Part shown: in pieces, positions 1-8,579 of the stretch | How positions within the stretch are numbered: position 1 is the first letter of the stretch | Layout: each line of letters opens with the position of its first letter | Assembly: GCF_009937995.1 (NCBI RefSeq) | Contig: NZ_AP021881.1 | Coordinates: 620,001-684,000, forward strand | Source of the DNA: Sulfuriferula nivalis | GTDB lineage: Bacteria; Pseudomonadota; Gammaproteobacteria; Burkholderiales; Sulfuriferulaceae | Length of the DNA: 64,000 nucleotides | Direction: 5' to 3' | Notes under the pieces: model-generated | The model's input: only the letters and a program-made list of their open reading frames with translations | The model's database searches: none | What the model was told of the DNA's origin: nothing | Translations under genes and position numbers: made by a program

Positions 1-2
1 TC

Positions 3-842
3 TCGGTGTTGAAGAAGCTGACAAGGGAGGGTGGGCTGCCTAACCTTCAAGTATACGCGCTGACCAAAGAGGTGGACTCAGATACCGCATCTTGGGTTGG
101 GCTGGAAAATGCATTGGGCGACTTTGTTGCCGTGATCGATGCTGCAGCAGATAGCATCAATTTTCTGCCAAGTTTGTTGGAGCAGGCATTAGAGGGGGCA
201 GATGTTGTGTTCGCCTCTAATCAACAAAAACCTCGGCAAAGTTTGGCTTATCGAGCCTGTTATTCAGCCTTTAACAGTATTTATCAGACGTTCAATGGCA
301 TTCATCTAGCTAATGAAGCGCCGTCATATCGAGTGTTGAGCAAGCGGGTTGTGAATTTTATTCTGCAGCATCCTATGCCTTCGCTGACCTATCGTCATCT
401 GCCTGCCACTGGCGGTTTTACCAAAGTTAATTTAAGTTACAGCGCCAAGACGCGACCATCGCAACCCAAACGTCTGAGTGAAAGTATTGATCGTGGTATG
501 CGTTTGCTGGTTTCGACTACCCGTGGACCGATGCGTTTAGTGACGGCGCTCTCTTTGTTTGGTGCTGGTGCAAATTTATTTTATTCGTTTTATGTTATTG
601 CAGTTGCTTTGCTAAAACCGGATGTTGCGCCTGGGTGGGTGACATTATCTCTACAACAGTCGGGTATGTTCTTTTTGATTTCGCTCGTTTTGTGGATGTT
701 GGGTGAATACATTTTACATATGGCAAGCCTCTCTAATGAGGGGCCGATGTACCATGTGGCACAAGAGTTTACTAGTGCTGTTATAACTCGGCGCGAGAAA
801 CTGAATGTTGAAGAAATCCGTGCAAAAACTCATTTTTCATAA
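3..842 (+). CDS. Family 2 glycosyltransferase with C-terminal membrane anchor (5' partial)
   Basis: The reading frame is already open at the window edge, so the N-terminus is missing and the GTG at 6 is not necessarily the true start. The visible 278 residues hold the second half of a GT-A fold: an aspartate pair (D45, D49 of the visible part) and a GG loop near 136. Two hydrophobic segments follow, at about 176-202 and 219-239. Such a layout is typical of polyprenyl-phosphate sugar transferases (DPM1/GtrB/ArnC-like), which load a sugar onto undecaprenyl phosphate at the inner face of the membrane. It is the first visible gene of a dense operon with sugar-modifying enzymes and an SMR-like membrane protein. 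The substrate is unknown. Confidence 0.75.
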   Translation, partial: SVLKKLTREGGLPNLQVYALTKEVDSDTASWVGLENALGDFVAVIDAAADSINFLPSLLEQALEGADVVFASNQQKPRQSLAYRACYSAFNSIYQTFNGIHLANEAPSYRVLSKRVVNFILQHPMPSLTYRHLPATGGFTKVNLSYSAKTRPSQPKRLSESIDRGMRLLVSTTRGPMRLVTALSLFGAGANLFYSFYVIAVALLKPDVAPGWVTLSLQQSGMFFLISLVLWMLGEYILHMASLSNEGPMYHVAQEFTSAVITRREKLNVEEIRAKTHFS

Positions 843-890
843 TGATAAGCTATGCTTTATCGAATGAACCGGTGAAGGGTGGCTGTAATA

Positions 891-1997
891 ATGTATGACG
901 CAATAGTTATTGGCGGCGGTTTTTATGGTGCGGCAATTGCCGTCTACCTCAAGAAGCAGCGTGGGTTCTCGAATGTTTTGTTAATCGAGCGGGAGAATGA
1001 GTTATTGCAACGCGCCTCTTACAATAATCAGGCTCGTGTTCATAACGGTTACCACTACCCACGCAGCTTTACCACGGCTTACCGTAGCCGCATCAACCTG
1101 CCACGCTTCGTGCAGGAATATCCGCAGGCGATGAAAAGAGATTTCACCAAGCTTTATGCCATAGCCAAACGTAATTCTAAAGTTACGGCGCGGCAATTTG
1201 AACGGTTCTGTCGTGAAATAGGGGCTAAGTTAGAACCCGCACCTGATAACGTGCGTAGTTTGTTCGAGCCACGTTTGATAGAAGCGGTGTTTGTAGTCGA
1301 AGAATATGCCTTCGATGCTAACAAACTGGCCCAGTGGGCAAGGGATGAACTTAAGGAATGTGGCGTGGAAGTGCGTATGGGTACACGCGTTCAGTGCATA
1401 AAAAAAATGCAAAACGGCTTGTCGGTACAATGCGAAAACGACATGCCAGAGGCACTGAATACCCGTTATGTATTTAATTGCACATATAGCGGGCTTAATC
1501 AGTTTGGTGGGGATTTTCATGGTACGCAAACTGGGCTGAAGCATGAAATTTCTGAGATGGCTTTGATGCAAGTGCCGTCTGAATTGGCAGGTATGGGCAT
1601 CACTGTGATGGATGGCCCTTTTTTCTCTATGATGCCGTTTCCGAGTAGGGGGTTGCACACGCTGTCGCATGTTCGATATACGCCTCATCTCAGCTGGGCT
1701 GATATGGAAGGAGTTGATCCCTATCAAAGGCTGGAGAGTTACCATCGGGCAACGCGAGTGGATCGGATGGTCAGGGATGTTATGCGGTACATGCCAGCAA
1801 TAGCAGATGCCAGATATGTAGAGTCGTTATTTGAAGTGAAGACGGTATTGGTTAAGAACGAAGGCGATGATGGTAGGCCAATCTTATTTGAACGTCATGC
1901 TGAATTACCTAACTGCTATTCGATTCTCGGTGGAAAGATTGATAATATTTATGACGTACTTGAGAAGTTGGATGCGGAAGAATTTTTGCTCATTTAA
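891..1997 (+). CDS. FAD-dependent oxidoreductase (DAO superfamily)
   Basis: A 368-residue protein opening with a dinucleotide-binding beta-alpha-beta (IVIGGGFYGAAIA, GxGxxG type), which indicates FAD binding by the DAO/glycine-oxidase superfamily. The ATG at 891 puts the Rossmann strand at residue 3 and has a GAAGGG at 874-879. A GTG at 879 would add only four residues. It sits 48 nt after a membrane glycosyltransferase and 28 nt before an SDR, so a role in oxidising a sugar or lipid-linked sugar is likely. The reaction cannot be told from sequence alone. No membrane segment or signal peptide is visible, which points to a cytoplasmic protein. Confidence 0.75.
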   Translation: MYDAIVIGGGFYGAAIAVYLKKQRGFSNVLLIERENELLQRASYNNQARVHNGYHYPRSFTTAYRSRINLPRFVQEYPQAMKRDFTKLYAIAKRNSKVTARQFERFCREIGAKLEPAPDNVRSLFEPRLIEAVFVVEEYAFDANKLAQWARDELKECGVEVRMGTRVQCIKKMQNGLSVQCENDMPEALNTRYVFNCTYSGLNQFGGDFHGTQTGLKHEISEMALMQVPSELAGMGITVMDGPFFSMMPFPSRGLHTLSHVRYTPHLSWADMEGVDPYQRLESYHRATRVDRMVRDVMRYMPAIADARYVESLFEVKTVLVKNEGDDGRPILFERHAELPNCYSILGGKIDNIYDVLEKLDAEEFLLI

Positions 1998-2025
1998 AAG
2001 ATAGATAATGAATTGTGGGGTGTAG

Positions 2026-2817
2026 ATGTCTGATGCGTTGATTGGTTATACGGGATTTGTTGGTTCAACATTGCTTAAACAACATTCGTTTGAGTGCAGG
2101 TTTCGATCTGTGAATATCAATGAGATTGATGGGAGTGAATTTGATATGGTTGTGTGTGCGGCCGCTCCTGCTCAAAAATGGATCGCTAACCGCGAACCTG
2201 ACTTGGATCGTCAAAAAATTGAAGGGTTGATTGCACATCTTAAGTCAATAAAATGTAAAACTTTTGTGCTGATTAGCACGGTTGATGTTTTTAAAGCGCC
2301 TGTTGGTGTTAAAGAAGATACGCAAGTTGATGAGGTGGATTTACATCCTTATGGTTTGCATCGCCGGTTGCTGGAAAAATTCGTTGAAGGCCATTTCCCG
2401 AATCATTTGATAGTCAGACTGCCTGGTTTGGTTGGACCTGGTTTGCGTAAGAACGTGATTTTTGATTTTCAGAACAATAATAATCTTCATGCAATTGAAA
2501 GTCGTGGCGTGTTCCAGTTTTATCCGATGGTTAATCTCTGGTCGGATATTCAGACTTCACTCAAAGCCGGGTTGAAGCTTGTCCATCTTACGGCCGAGCC
2601 TATCAGTGTGGCTGAGTTGTCAGTGGCGGGCTTTGGTAAAATGTTCAATCAGAATTTTGCTAATTTGCCCGCTACATATGATATGCAGTCTAACTATGCA
2701 AATTTGTTTGGTGGTAATAGCGTTTATCAGTACAGTAAACGAGAAACTATTCAGGCAGTTCGGGCTTATGCACAATCAGAGCCAATATCAGTTACAACAA
2801 TGGGCGGGCAGGCTTGA
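2026..2817 (+). CDS. NAD(P)-dependent epimerase/dehydratase-like SDR
   Basis: A 263-residue extended-SDR-like protein. The N-terminal glycine motif (GYTGFVGS) fits NAD(P) binding. The active-site region reads STVDVF, then YGLHR where the usual YxxxK is expected, so the catalytic lysine appears replaced by arginine. The length is short for a full epimerase (about 310-340), so the substrate domain is reduced. It follows the flavoprotein by 28 nt and overlaps the next start by one base (ATGA), so the three are probably translated together. It is inferred to act on the same nucleotide or lipid-linked sugar as the neighbouring oxidoreductase; it could also be catalytically weak or structural. Confidence 0.65.
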   Translation: MSDALIGYTGFVGSTLLKQHSFECRFRSVNINEIDGSEFDMVVCAAAPAQKWIANREPDLDRQKIEGLIAHLKSIKCKTFVLISTVDVFKAPVGVKEDTQVDEVDLHPYGLHRRLLEKFVEGHFPNHLIVRLPGLVGPGLRKNVIFDFQNNNNLHAIESRGVFQFYPMVNLWSDIQTSLKAGLKLVHLTAEPISVAELSVAGFGKMFNQNFANLPATYDMQSNYANLFGGNSVYQYSKRETIQAVRAYAQSEPISVTTMGGQA

Positions 2818-3662
2818 TGAGGATTGCGATTTCAAATATTGCCTGGAACGTTTCCGAAGATGAACAGGTGGCTTCTCTGCTAAATAGCTATGGCATCGAT
2901 GCGATTGATATTGCGCCGGGTAAGTATTTTTCGGATCCGAAAAATACTAGTCCAGTTGATATTGTGCGGGTACGAGACTGGTGGCGGAGTCGCGGAATTG
3001 AGATTGCAGGAATGCAAGCGCTGCTGTTTGGTACCACAGGGTTGAATATGTTCGGTTCTGTTGATTCTCAGACTGCAATGCTGGCGCATCTGGAAGTGGT
3101 ATGTCGAATTGGTGCTGGATTGGGTGCTACGAAGTTGGTGTTTGGTTCGCCTAAAAACCGTGATTGTTCAGCGCTACCAGATGAAGATGCGCGTGATATT
3201 GCGATTGGTTTTTTCAGGCAGTTGGGAGATATTGCCAGTCGACATGGTGTGGTGATATGTCTTGAGCCAAATCCACCCTGTTATGGTGCTAACTTCATGA
3301 CTAATAGCGCCGATACGGCGAGTATTGTGACAGCGGTGGCGCATCCTTCTGTTCGCATGCAACTAGATACCGGTGCCCTTACCATAAACGGCGAGGATGC
3401 AGGGCAGGTCATTAAGGATTATGCGACCTTGATTGGTCATATTCATGCTAGCGAATCAAACCTTGTTACACTAGGCGACGGGGGGGCTGATCACAGTACA
3501 GTAGGCTTGCAATTGAGTGAGCGGCTACCTGAACTTATTGTAACCATTGAGATGTTGCTTGCCAAAAACGAATCCAATCTTGATGCAATAGAGCGAGCAC
3601 TCGGAATAGCTATTCGTTATTATCGAGGCTCCTTTGTTGCCATAACAGGGGCTGTGATATGA
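2817..3662 (+). CDS. Sugar phosphate isomerase/epimerase-like TIM-barrel protein
   Basis: 281 residues resembling the AP-endonuclease-2/xylose-isomerase TIM-barrel family. Characteristic strands are visible: VICLEPNPP with the metal-binding Glu, MQLDTGAL with an Asp, and GHIHASE with a His and Glu late in the barrel. These suggest a divalent-metal isomerase or epimerase. The ATG at 2817 overlaps the previous TGA; a TTG at 2814 would add one residue. In this operon it would interconvert a sugar or a keto-sugar intermediate. No member of known function can be named from the sequence. Confidence 0.7.
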   Translation: MRIAISNIAWNVSEDEQVASLLNSYGIDAIDIAPGKYFSDPKNTSPVDIVRVRDWWRSRGIEIAGMQALLFGTTGLNMFGSVDSQTAMLAHLEVVCRIGAGLGATKLVFGSPKNRDCSALPDEDARDIAIGFFRQLGDIASRHGVVICLEPNPPCYGANFMTNSADTASIVTAVAHPSVRMQLDTGALTINGEDAGQVIKDYATLIGHIHASESNLVTLGDGGADHSTVGLQLSERLPELIVTIEMLLAKNESNLDAIERALGIAIRYYRGSFVAITGAVI

Positions 3663-4015
3663 AATGGTTGATTTTGATTATGGGCATACTGTCTAATGCT
3701 TCTGCAAGTGTATTGGTTAAGTTGGCCATGATGCCACCTCGAAAATTTCCGAGTTTGAATGATCCAATGGGAGCCTTGAGTAATTGGCCTTTCTGGTTGG
3801 GATTGGTGCTCTATGGGGTTGCATTTTTGCTTTATGCTGCTGCATTGGCTCGTCTACCTCTGAATGTAGCGCATCCTGTGCTGACTGCTGGGGCGGTGGC
3901 AACCGTGGCTACATGTTCATATGTAATATTTCGAGAACCTTTTTACTGGACAACCATTGTGGGGATATTGCTGGTGATCAGTGGCGTAGTATTGATTACA
4001 GTGCGTGTAGGTTAA
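3659..4015 (+). CDS. Small four-helix EamA/SMR-like membrane protein, possible lipid-linked sugar flippase subunit
   Basis: 118 residues with four predicted transmembrane helices, at about 3-20, 42-62, 69-90 and 95-116. This matches the half-size transporter layout of SMR proteins and of ArnE/ArnF, which move undecaprenyl-phosphate-aminoarabinose across the inner membrane. The start overlaps the preceding stop (ATGA). It lies in the same operon as a membrane-anchored GT2 and sugar-modifying enzymes, so a flippase role for a lipid-linked monosaccharide is a reasonable inference. ArnE/ArnF act as a pair; only one such protein is visible here, so it may work as a homodimer or pair with a protein outside the window. 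Confidence 0.65.
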   Translation: MKWLILIMGILSNASASVLVKLAMMPPRKFPSLNDPMGALSNWPFWLGLVLYGVAFLLYAAALARLPLNVAHPVLTAGAVATVATCSYVIFREPFYWTTIVGILLVISGVVLITVRVG

Positions 4016-4028
4016 GTAGGGATAGGTG

Positions 4029-4874
4029 ATGATGAATTCAGATTTATCCGTAATTGAGCGCGCAAATTGGCAAGTACCTGAATTTGATACGCCATTGTGG
4101 CTTGGACGACGTCATCAATTCTGTGTGGTGATACCTGTTATCAATGAAGGCTCCCGGATCAAAAATTTACTAGATCGCATGAAAATGCACAAAATTTCTG
4201 AGGTTGCTGACATTATTATTGTGGATGGTGGCAGTACTGATGGATCGCTTGATCTCGATGTCCTAAAAGACAAAGATGTTCGAGGGCTTTTAGTAAAGAG
4301 GGGGCGTGGCAAGCTTAGTGCGCAATTGCGCTGTGCCTATGCTTTTGCGCTGGATCAAGGATACGATGGTATTGTCACGATTGACGGCAATGACAAAGAT
4401 GACCCTGCCTCTATTCCGCAATTCATTGCTACGCTCAAAAATGGATATGACTTTGTGCAAGCTTCTCGTTTTATACCCGGCGGGGTAGCCGAAAACACGC
4501 CTAAATCGAGAGATTTCGCTATTCGGTTTATTCATGCACCAATGTTAAGTTTGTTTTCCGGTTTTTCATGGACGGATACAACCCAAGGTTTTAGAGCCTA
4601 TAGTAGCAAGATGCTGTTGGATGTCAGAGTGGCACCGTTTCGGGATGTTTTTATCAGTTATGAACTGCTTGCTTATCTTTCTTATCGGGTTCCCAGGCTC
4701 GGTTATCGATGTGTCGAGTTGCCAACGATAAGGCGATATCCTCTGACGGGTGATATCCCGACTAAAATTAATGGCATCAAAGGGAATTTATCAGTGTTGC
4801 AGGTGCTTTTTAGAGCATGTTTTGGCGCCTACAATTTACCGGCTGACCATGCTGGGAAAAGGTGTCTTCAATGA
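4029..4874 (+). CDS. Family 2 glycosyltransferase, DPM1-like, without membrane anchor
   Basis: A 281-residue GT-A glycosyltransferase. It shows the nucleotide-binding strand FCVVIPVINEGSRI, the IIVDGGSTDGS acidic segment, the metal/acceptor motif TIDGNDKDDP, and a GFRAYS loop typical of dolichol-phosphate-mannose-synthase-like enzymes. Unlike the first gene of the operon it has no C-terminal hydrophobic pair, so it should be soluble or peripheral. The ATG at 4029 is preferred; GTG 4026 and the next ATG at 4032 are alternatives. It overlaps the following gene by 4 nt. Donor and acceptor are not known. Confidence 0.75.
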   Translation: MMNSDLSVIERANWQVPEFDTPLWLGRRHQFCVVIPVINEGSRIKNLLDRMKMHKISEVADIIIVDGGSTDGSLDLDVLKDKDVRGLLVKRGRGKLSAQLRCAYAFALDQGYDGIVTIDGNDKDDPASIPQFIATLKNGYDFVQASRFIPGGVAENTPKSRDFAIRFIHAPMLSLFSGFSWTDTTQGFRAYSSKMLLDVRVAPFRDVFISYELLAYLSYRVPRLGYRCVELPTIRRYPLTGDIPTKINGIKGNLSVLQVLFRACFGAYNLPADHAGKRCLQ

Positions 4875-6019
4875 AAATTTTGAATGTAAGTAATACGCTT
4901 GACCCCATAACAGGTGGTGGGGAAGCGGAAAGATCCTTTCAGATGAGTAAGTTTTTAGTTCGGTTAGGAGCTGACTGTCATGTATTGACTGTCGATACGG
5001 GATTGAGCGTTGAGAGAAAAGGTTTTCTTGGTAAAGGGGGGGTGATTGCGCTGCCGTGTCTTTTAAGAAGATTTTATATACCCAAATTTTCTTTTCGAGT
5101 AATCAATGAGCTTGTGCATGAAGCGGATATTGTGCATTTAATGGGTCATTGGACTATTCTAAATGCGTTGGTATATCTCGCGATTCGTAAAAAAAATAAA
5201 CCTTATGTGGTTTGTCCTGCAGGAGCTTTGCCAATATTTGGACGCTCAAAACTGATCAAGATGTTTTACAATTTTGTTGTTGGTAAACAAATCATACGAA
5301 ATGCTTCTATGTGCATAGCAGTGACGCCAGATGAGGAGAGAGCTTTTAAAGCTTATGGTGTGAGGCGCGAGGAGATTCAGGTGATTCCAAATGGGATTGC
5401 GGCTTCTGATTTTATGGCAGAAGATAATAAAAAATTTCGGGAAAAGTATGAACTTGGCATGCGACCCTTTATACTTTTTATGGGACGGTTGAATCTAATT
5501 AAGGGGCCCGATTTATTATTAGAGGCTTTTTGCAATGTAATGGAAAAATTTCCTGAATTCGATCTGGTATTCGTTGGTCCAGATGGTGGGATGCTTGCAG
5601 AATTACAAGTTATTGCAAAGTCTGCTGGTGCTGCAGGTCGCGTGCATTTTGTGGGTTACTTGGGGGGTGTTGATAAGTCGCATGCTTATCATGCTGCCGC
5701 TTTTTTGGCGATCCCATCACGGCATGAGGCTATGTCTATCGTGGCGCTTGAAGCCGGCATCTGTGGAACCCCCGTGTTGTTGACTGACCAGTGTGGCTTT
5801 AACCAAATCGCCGATGTTGGCGGAGGGTGGGTTGTGCCAGCCACAGTGGAAGGGATAGGTAAGGGATTGAATGAGGTTTTACGTGATGCGAGTGGAGTTG
5901 AGCGTGCATCTGTGAAAATTAAAGAATATGTAGCGGAGAGTTTTTCATGGGAGGTTGTTGTTCTTGAGTACTGTCAATTGTATTCAACTATATTAAAAGT
6001 CATTGATCATGCAAATTAA
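4871..6019 (+). CDS. Family 4 glycosyltransferase (GT-B)
   Basis: A 382-residue retaining GT-B transferase. The N-terminal half begins with a glycine-rich acceptor loop (DPITGGGEAERSF). The C-terminal half has the GRLNLIKGPDLLLEA donor-domain signature and the EX7E motif in RHEAMSIVALE, which binds the nucleotide sugar. The ATG at 4871 overlaps the upstream stop, a coupled start; the GTG at 4862 would extend into the neighbour. This is the last gene of the first polysaccharide operon and is followed by a strong terminator at 6289-6322. It is expected to add one residue of the repeat unit at the cytoplasmic face of the inner membrane. Confidence 0.85.
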   Translation: MKILNVSNTLDPITGGGEAERSFQMSKFLVRLGADCHVLTVDTGLSVERKGFLGKGGVIALPCLLRRFYIPKFSFRVINELVHEADIVHLMGHWTILNALVYLAIRKKNKPYVVCPAGALPIFGRSKLIKMFYNFVVGKQIIRNASMCIAVTPDEERAFKAYGVRREEIQVIPNGIAASDFMAEDNKKFREKYELGMRPFILFMGRLNLIKGPDLLLEAFCNVMEKFPEFDLVFVGPDGGMLAELQVIAKSAGAAGRVHFVGYLGGVDKSHAYHAAAFLAIPSRHEAMSIVALEAGICGTPVLLTDQCGFNQIADVGGGWVVPATVEGIGKGLNEVLRDASGVERASVKIKEYVAESFSWEVVVLEYCQLYSTILKVIDHAN

Positions 6020-6640
6020 TACGATAGAAATATTTTTTTGATAATCGCATTATGTTTTTTTAATAAAACGACATAGAGCTGTCACTACATTTATTACTGA
6101 TTTTTTTCTATAGTTCCCTGCATTTCGGTTTTGTGATCATCTTGATTTTATTGCTGTAAAATTCTGTGAATTTATGGATGATGAAACCTTGGAGAGCAAT
6201 GAAAGTTGAGATTTATATCTTAATGGTAATAGCGGCTATATTTTTTGGATTTGTTTTTAATATTTAGGTATGGCGATTGGCTACAATTAAAAAGCGTTAT
6301 TTCAATTGAAATAACGCTTTTTCTTATACTGATTAGATATGTTGTCTTAGTTGGTGGCATCTGTATGAACAAGACGAATTTTATTTATTCGTGGGGTGTT
6401 GGTGGCTTGTTATATTGTTTGTTACTGATTGTGTTGCACTTTGATGAGGTCTTTACCCATAAATCACGGGTAGGCGCCCTTTTAGGGATTCTGGTGAAAT
6501 CATTTACCTAGCCAATGCGCTTTTATTTATTCTGAATTTATTCTGAATTTATTGGATTTTTGAGTGTTAGTAGTCTACCTTGCGTATGCATATGATTTAT
6601 ATTTTTTTAAAAAAACGTGAAATTATGATGTTGGGGATGA
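6020..6640. other. AT-rich non-coding stretch with degenerate hydrophobic coding remnants and a short tandem repeat
   Basis: This gap holds the terminator at 6289-6322, a short open stretch at 6364-6511 encoding a hydrophobic peptide (GLLYCLLLIVLHF) without a convincing start, and two tandem copies of TTTATTCTGAA (6526-6536, 6537-6547) followed by a partial third. Base composition is far more AT-rich than the flanks. I see no intact gene. The hydrophobic stretch may be a decayed N-terminal part of the membrane protein whose remnants continue to 8598. Confidence 0.5.
6289..6322 (+). terminator. Perfect 34-bp palindromic Rho-independent terminator
   Basis: AAAAA + GCGTTATTT, then a CAATTG centre, GAAATAACGC and TTTTT make a perfect inverted repeat. 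The RNA would fold into a 12-bp or longer stem followed by a U-run in either direction. It lies 270 nt after the GT4 stop and ends the first operon. Its presence inside a nominal open frame (6245-6511) argues that this frame is not a gene. Confidence 0.85.
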
Positions 6641-6871
6641 CTTTTGGATCAATCGTTATATATTCCTCTGGGCCTCGTAGTGAGGACTATCTTTTGCTGG
6701 TGGTGTTCTATCTTGTTATTGAATGGTCGGTTACGATGGATGGTTTTAACATGGTTTCCATTTGCACTATTTACAGTATCTGCAGGAACAAAATTTGCGG
6801 AAGGTGTAAAGTGGACCCCGATTTCTGGACAATGAATTAAGATGGTAACCTGCTGTAAAAAGGAGCGGGTT

Positions 6872-7165
6872 GTGAGTGAAACAAATCGTAAGCATTTTTC
6901 GGGTGAGTTTAAAGCCAAGGTTGCAGTGGAAGCGATTCGTGGTGTCAAGACGGTTAACGAAATAGGTCAGGAATTTGGCGTGCATCCGACCCAGGTTGGA
7001 TTGTGGAAGAAAGAGTTGCAAGAACAAGCTGCTGGCTTGTTTAATGCCAAACGCGGCCCGAAGCCAGTGGATCTCTCTGCTAGTCCAGAGCGACTGTATT
7101 CCGAGATTGGCAGACTCAAAATGGAATTGGACTGGCTTAAAAAAAAGTCCGGGATCAACCCATAG
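6872..7165 (+). CDS. IS3-family transposase OrfA
   Basis: A 97-residue DNA-binding subunit with the helix-turn-helix KVAVEAIRGVKTVNEIGQEF...PTQVGLWKKEL and a C-terminal leucine-zipper-like helix (RLYSEIGRLKMELDWLKKK), as in OrfA of IS3 elements. The GTG at 6872 has a good Shine-Dalgarno (AAGGAG at 6860-6865). An ATG at 6842 would add ten residues but has a weaker site. The gene runs over a run of eight A's at 7139-7146 (A-AAA-AAG), where ribosomes can slip -1 to make the OrfAB transposase; unslipped ribosomes stop at 7165. Confidence 0.9.
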   Translation: MSETNRKHFSGEFKAKVAVEAIRGVKTVNEIGQEFGVHPTQVGLWKKELQEQAAGLFNAKRGPKPVDLSASPERLYSEIGRLKMELDWLKKKSGINP

Positions 7166-8118
7166 CACTGCGCAAGCAGTGGATTAGCCAATGCACATCT
7201 TTAGCACTCAGTCAGCAGTGTGCATTGGCGGGTGTGGCGCGATCCAGCGTTTATGCGCCCAGATTGATCAAAGCCACTGACGAACAAGAATTGGCATTGC
7301 TGACGTTGATAGACACAGAATACACACGGCATCCATTTTATGGCAGCCGCAAGATTAGGCATTACCTGAGTAGCATAGGACACCACATCAATCGCAAACG
7401 AGTGCAACGATTAATGCGCACACTGGGGTTAGCTGGCATGGCGCCAGGACCGAACACCAGTCGTGCGCACCCGCAGCATAAGATTTATCCTTACCTGCTC
7501 AGAGGTGTCGCAGTGACCCGTCCCAATCAGGTGTGGAGTACGGATATCACTTACCTGCGCCTGCCACGAGGATTCGTGTATTTGGTGGCAGTGATAGATT
7601 GGTACTCGCGCAAAGTGCTGGCATGGCGATTATCGAATACGATGGACAGTGGCTTCTGTGTGGACTGTCTGGAACAGGCACTACAGTCGCACGGCATACC
7701 TGAGTTATTTAACACTGATCAGGGCAGTCAGTTCACCAGTGACGCGTTTACGGGTGCACTCAAGGAAAACGGCATTACGATTAGCATGGATGGTCGCGGA
7801 CGGGCATTGGATAACATCTTTGTGGAACGGCTCTGGCGTAGCGTCAAGCACGAAGACGTATATTTGAAAGGCTATGCTACATTACCAGCACTGCTGCTAG
7901 GATTGACGGAATACTTTGTGTTTTATAACGCTGAACGTATCCATCAGTCACTGGGTTATAAAACACCAGACGAGGTTTATCGAACAGCCAGTGGCGGTGG
8001 TGCCAGCATCGTGGACAAGTTCACTACGTCAGGAAAAGCGTTGTTAGAAAAAGATCGAAAACCAGAAACAAAACCGGGGCAGCGCCGTGCAGCTGCATAT
8101 GAAAGGTTACCCTCTTAA
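7144..8118 (+). CDS. IS3-family transposase OrfB (DDE integrase), read by -1 frameshift
   Basis: The frame is entered at the A-run around 7139-7147 and continues VRDQPIALRKQW, the usual start of IS3 OrfB, then an HTH_21-like region and the rve DDE core. Catalytic residues are visible: D in WSTDITYL, D in NTDQGSQF and E in VERLWRS with the K/H seven residues on. The C-terminus ends KTPDEVYR plus a short tail. The first in-frame start (TTG 7225) would omit the conserved opening, so frameshifting is the more likely route. The frame is intact and its codons resemble the surrounding genome. Confidence 0.9.
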   Translation, partial: KVRDQPIALRKQWISQCTSLALSQQCALAGVARSSVYAPRLIKATDEQELALLTLIDTEYTRHPFYGSRKIRHYLSSIGHHINRKRVQRLMRTLGLAGMAPGPNTSRAHPQHKIYPYLLRGVAVTRPNQVWSTDITYLRLPRGFVYLVAVIDWYSRKVLAWRLSNTMDSGFCVDCLEQALQSHGIPELFNTDQGSQFTSDAFTGALKENGITISMDGRGRALDNIFVERLWRSVKHEDVYLKGYATLPALLLGLTEYFVFYNAERIHQSLGYKTPDEVYRTASGGGASIVDKFTTSGKALLEKDRKPETKPGQRRAAAYERLPS

Positions 8119-8579
8119 ACTCGACGTATTATTGTCTTGACGGAGGGGTCCACTTTAGTGCTTTAGTTAATAGTTATTCAGGATGGCATTCAATTACTTT
8201 GCTAGGAGACAGATTTGTAGCTGCACCTATTACTCGGTTAAATTTTTGTTGCATCTTGCTGCAGGGTTCCGGTTGATATTAAGACGGCTATTGAGGGGCG
8301 TGATGCTGGATGGATGGTTTATAGTATGATGTTGGGTGGTTTGATAGTTCTTATTTTGGCGACTGTCATAATAATTTCGTGGGGTTTATGCGCGGATGCT
8401 GCGTGCCAAAATCGATCTAATGTATATGTGCTTGGTATGTTGTTATATTGTCTGTTAACAGGGGGTCGTCATGAGATCTCGGGTTTTTCCCGTTTGGTTG
8501 TTTACCAGTCTTGTTACCATTTTATGTTTAACATATTGGCGGCAGTTGGCTTTATCTCTTTTGCGCATAAGGAGCTGAA

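Larger units (their letters stand above)
6807..8157 (+). mobile_element. IS3-family insertion sequence, 1351 bp
   Basis: The element is bounded by perfect 13-bp inverted repeats TAAAGTGGACCCC (6807-6819) and its complement (8145-8157), flanked by a 3-bp direct repeat GTG (6804-6806, 8158-8160), the duplication size common in IS3. It carries orfA and orfB in the classical overlapping, -1-related arrangement. The repeats also contain the TG...CA ends (TGGACCCC at 6812), so the tips could be 6812-8152, but only the longer version gives a target duplication and restores a long frame across the empty site. Intact genes and perfect ends suggest recent activity. Confidence 0.9.

Noticed and set aside
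1230-1745. Reverse-strand frame of 171 codons opposite the FAD gene
   Set aside because: Composition and motifs belong to the forward flavoprotein; the reverse frame is His/Cys-rich and has no ribosome site.
6245-6511. An 88-codon open frame after the GT4 gene
   Set aside because: It runs straight through the perfect terminator palindrome and has no ribosome site; only its hydrophobic end may be a decayed remnant.
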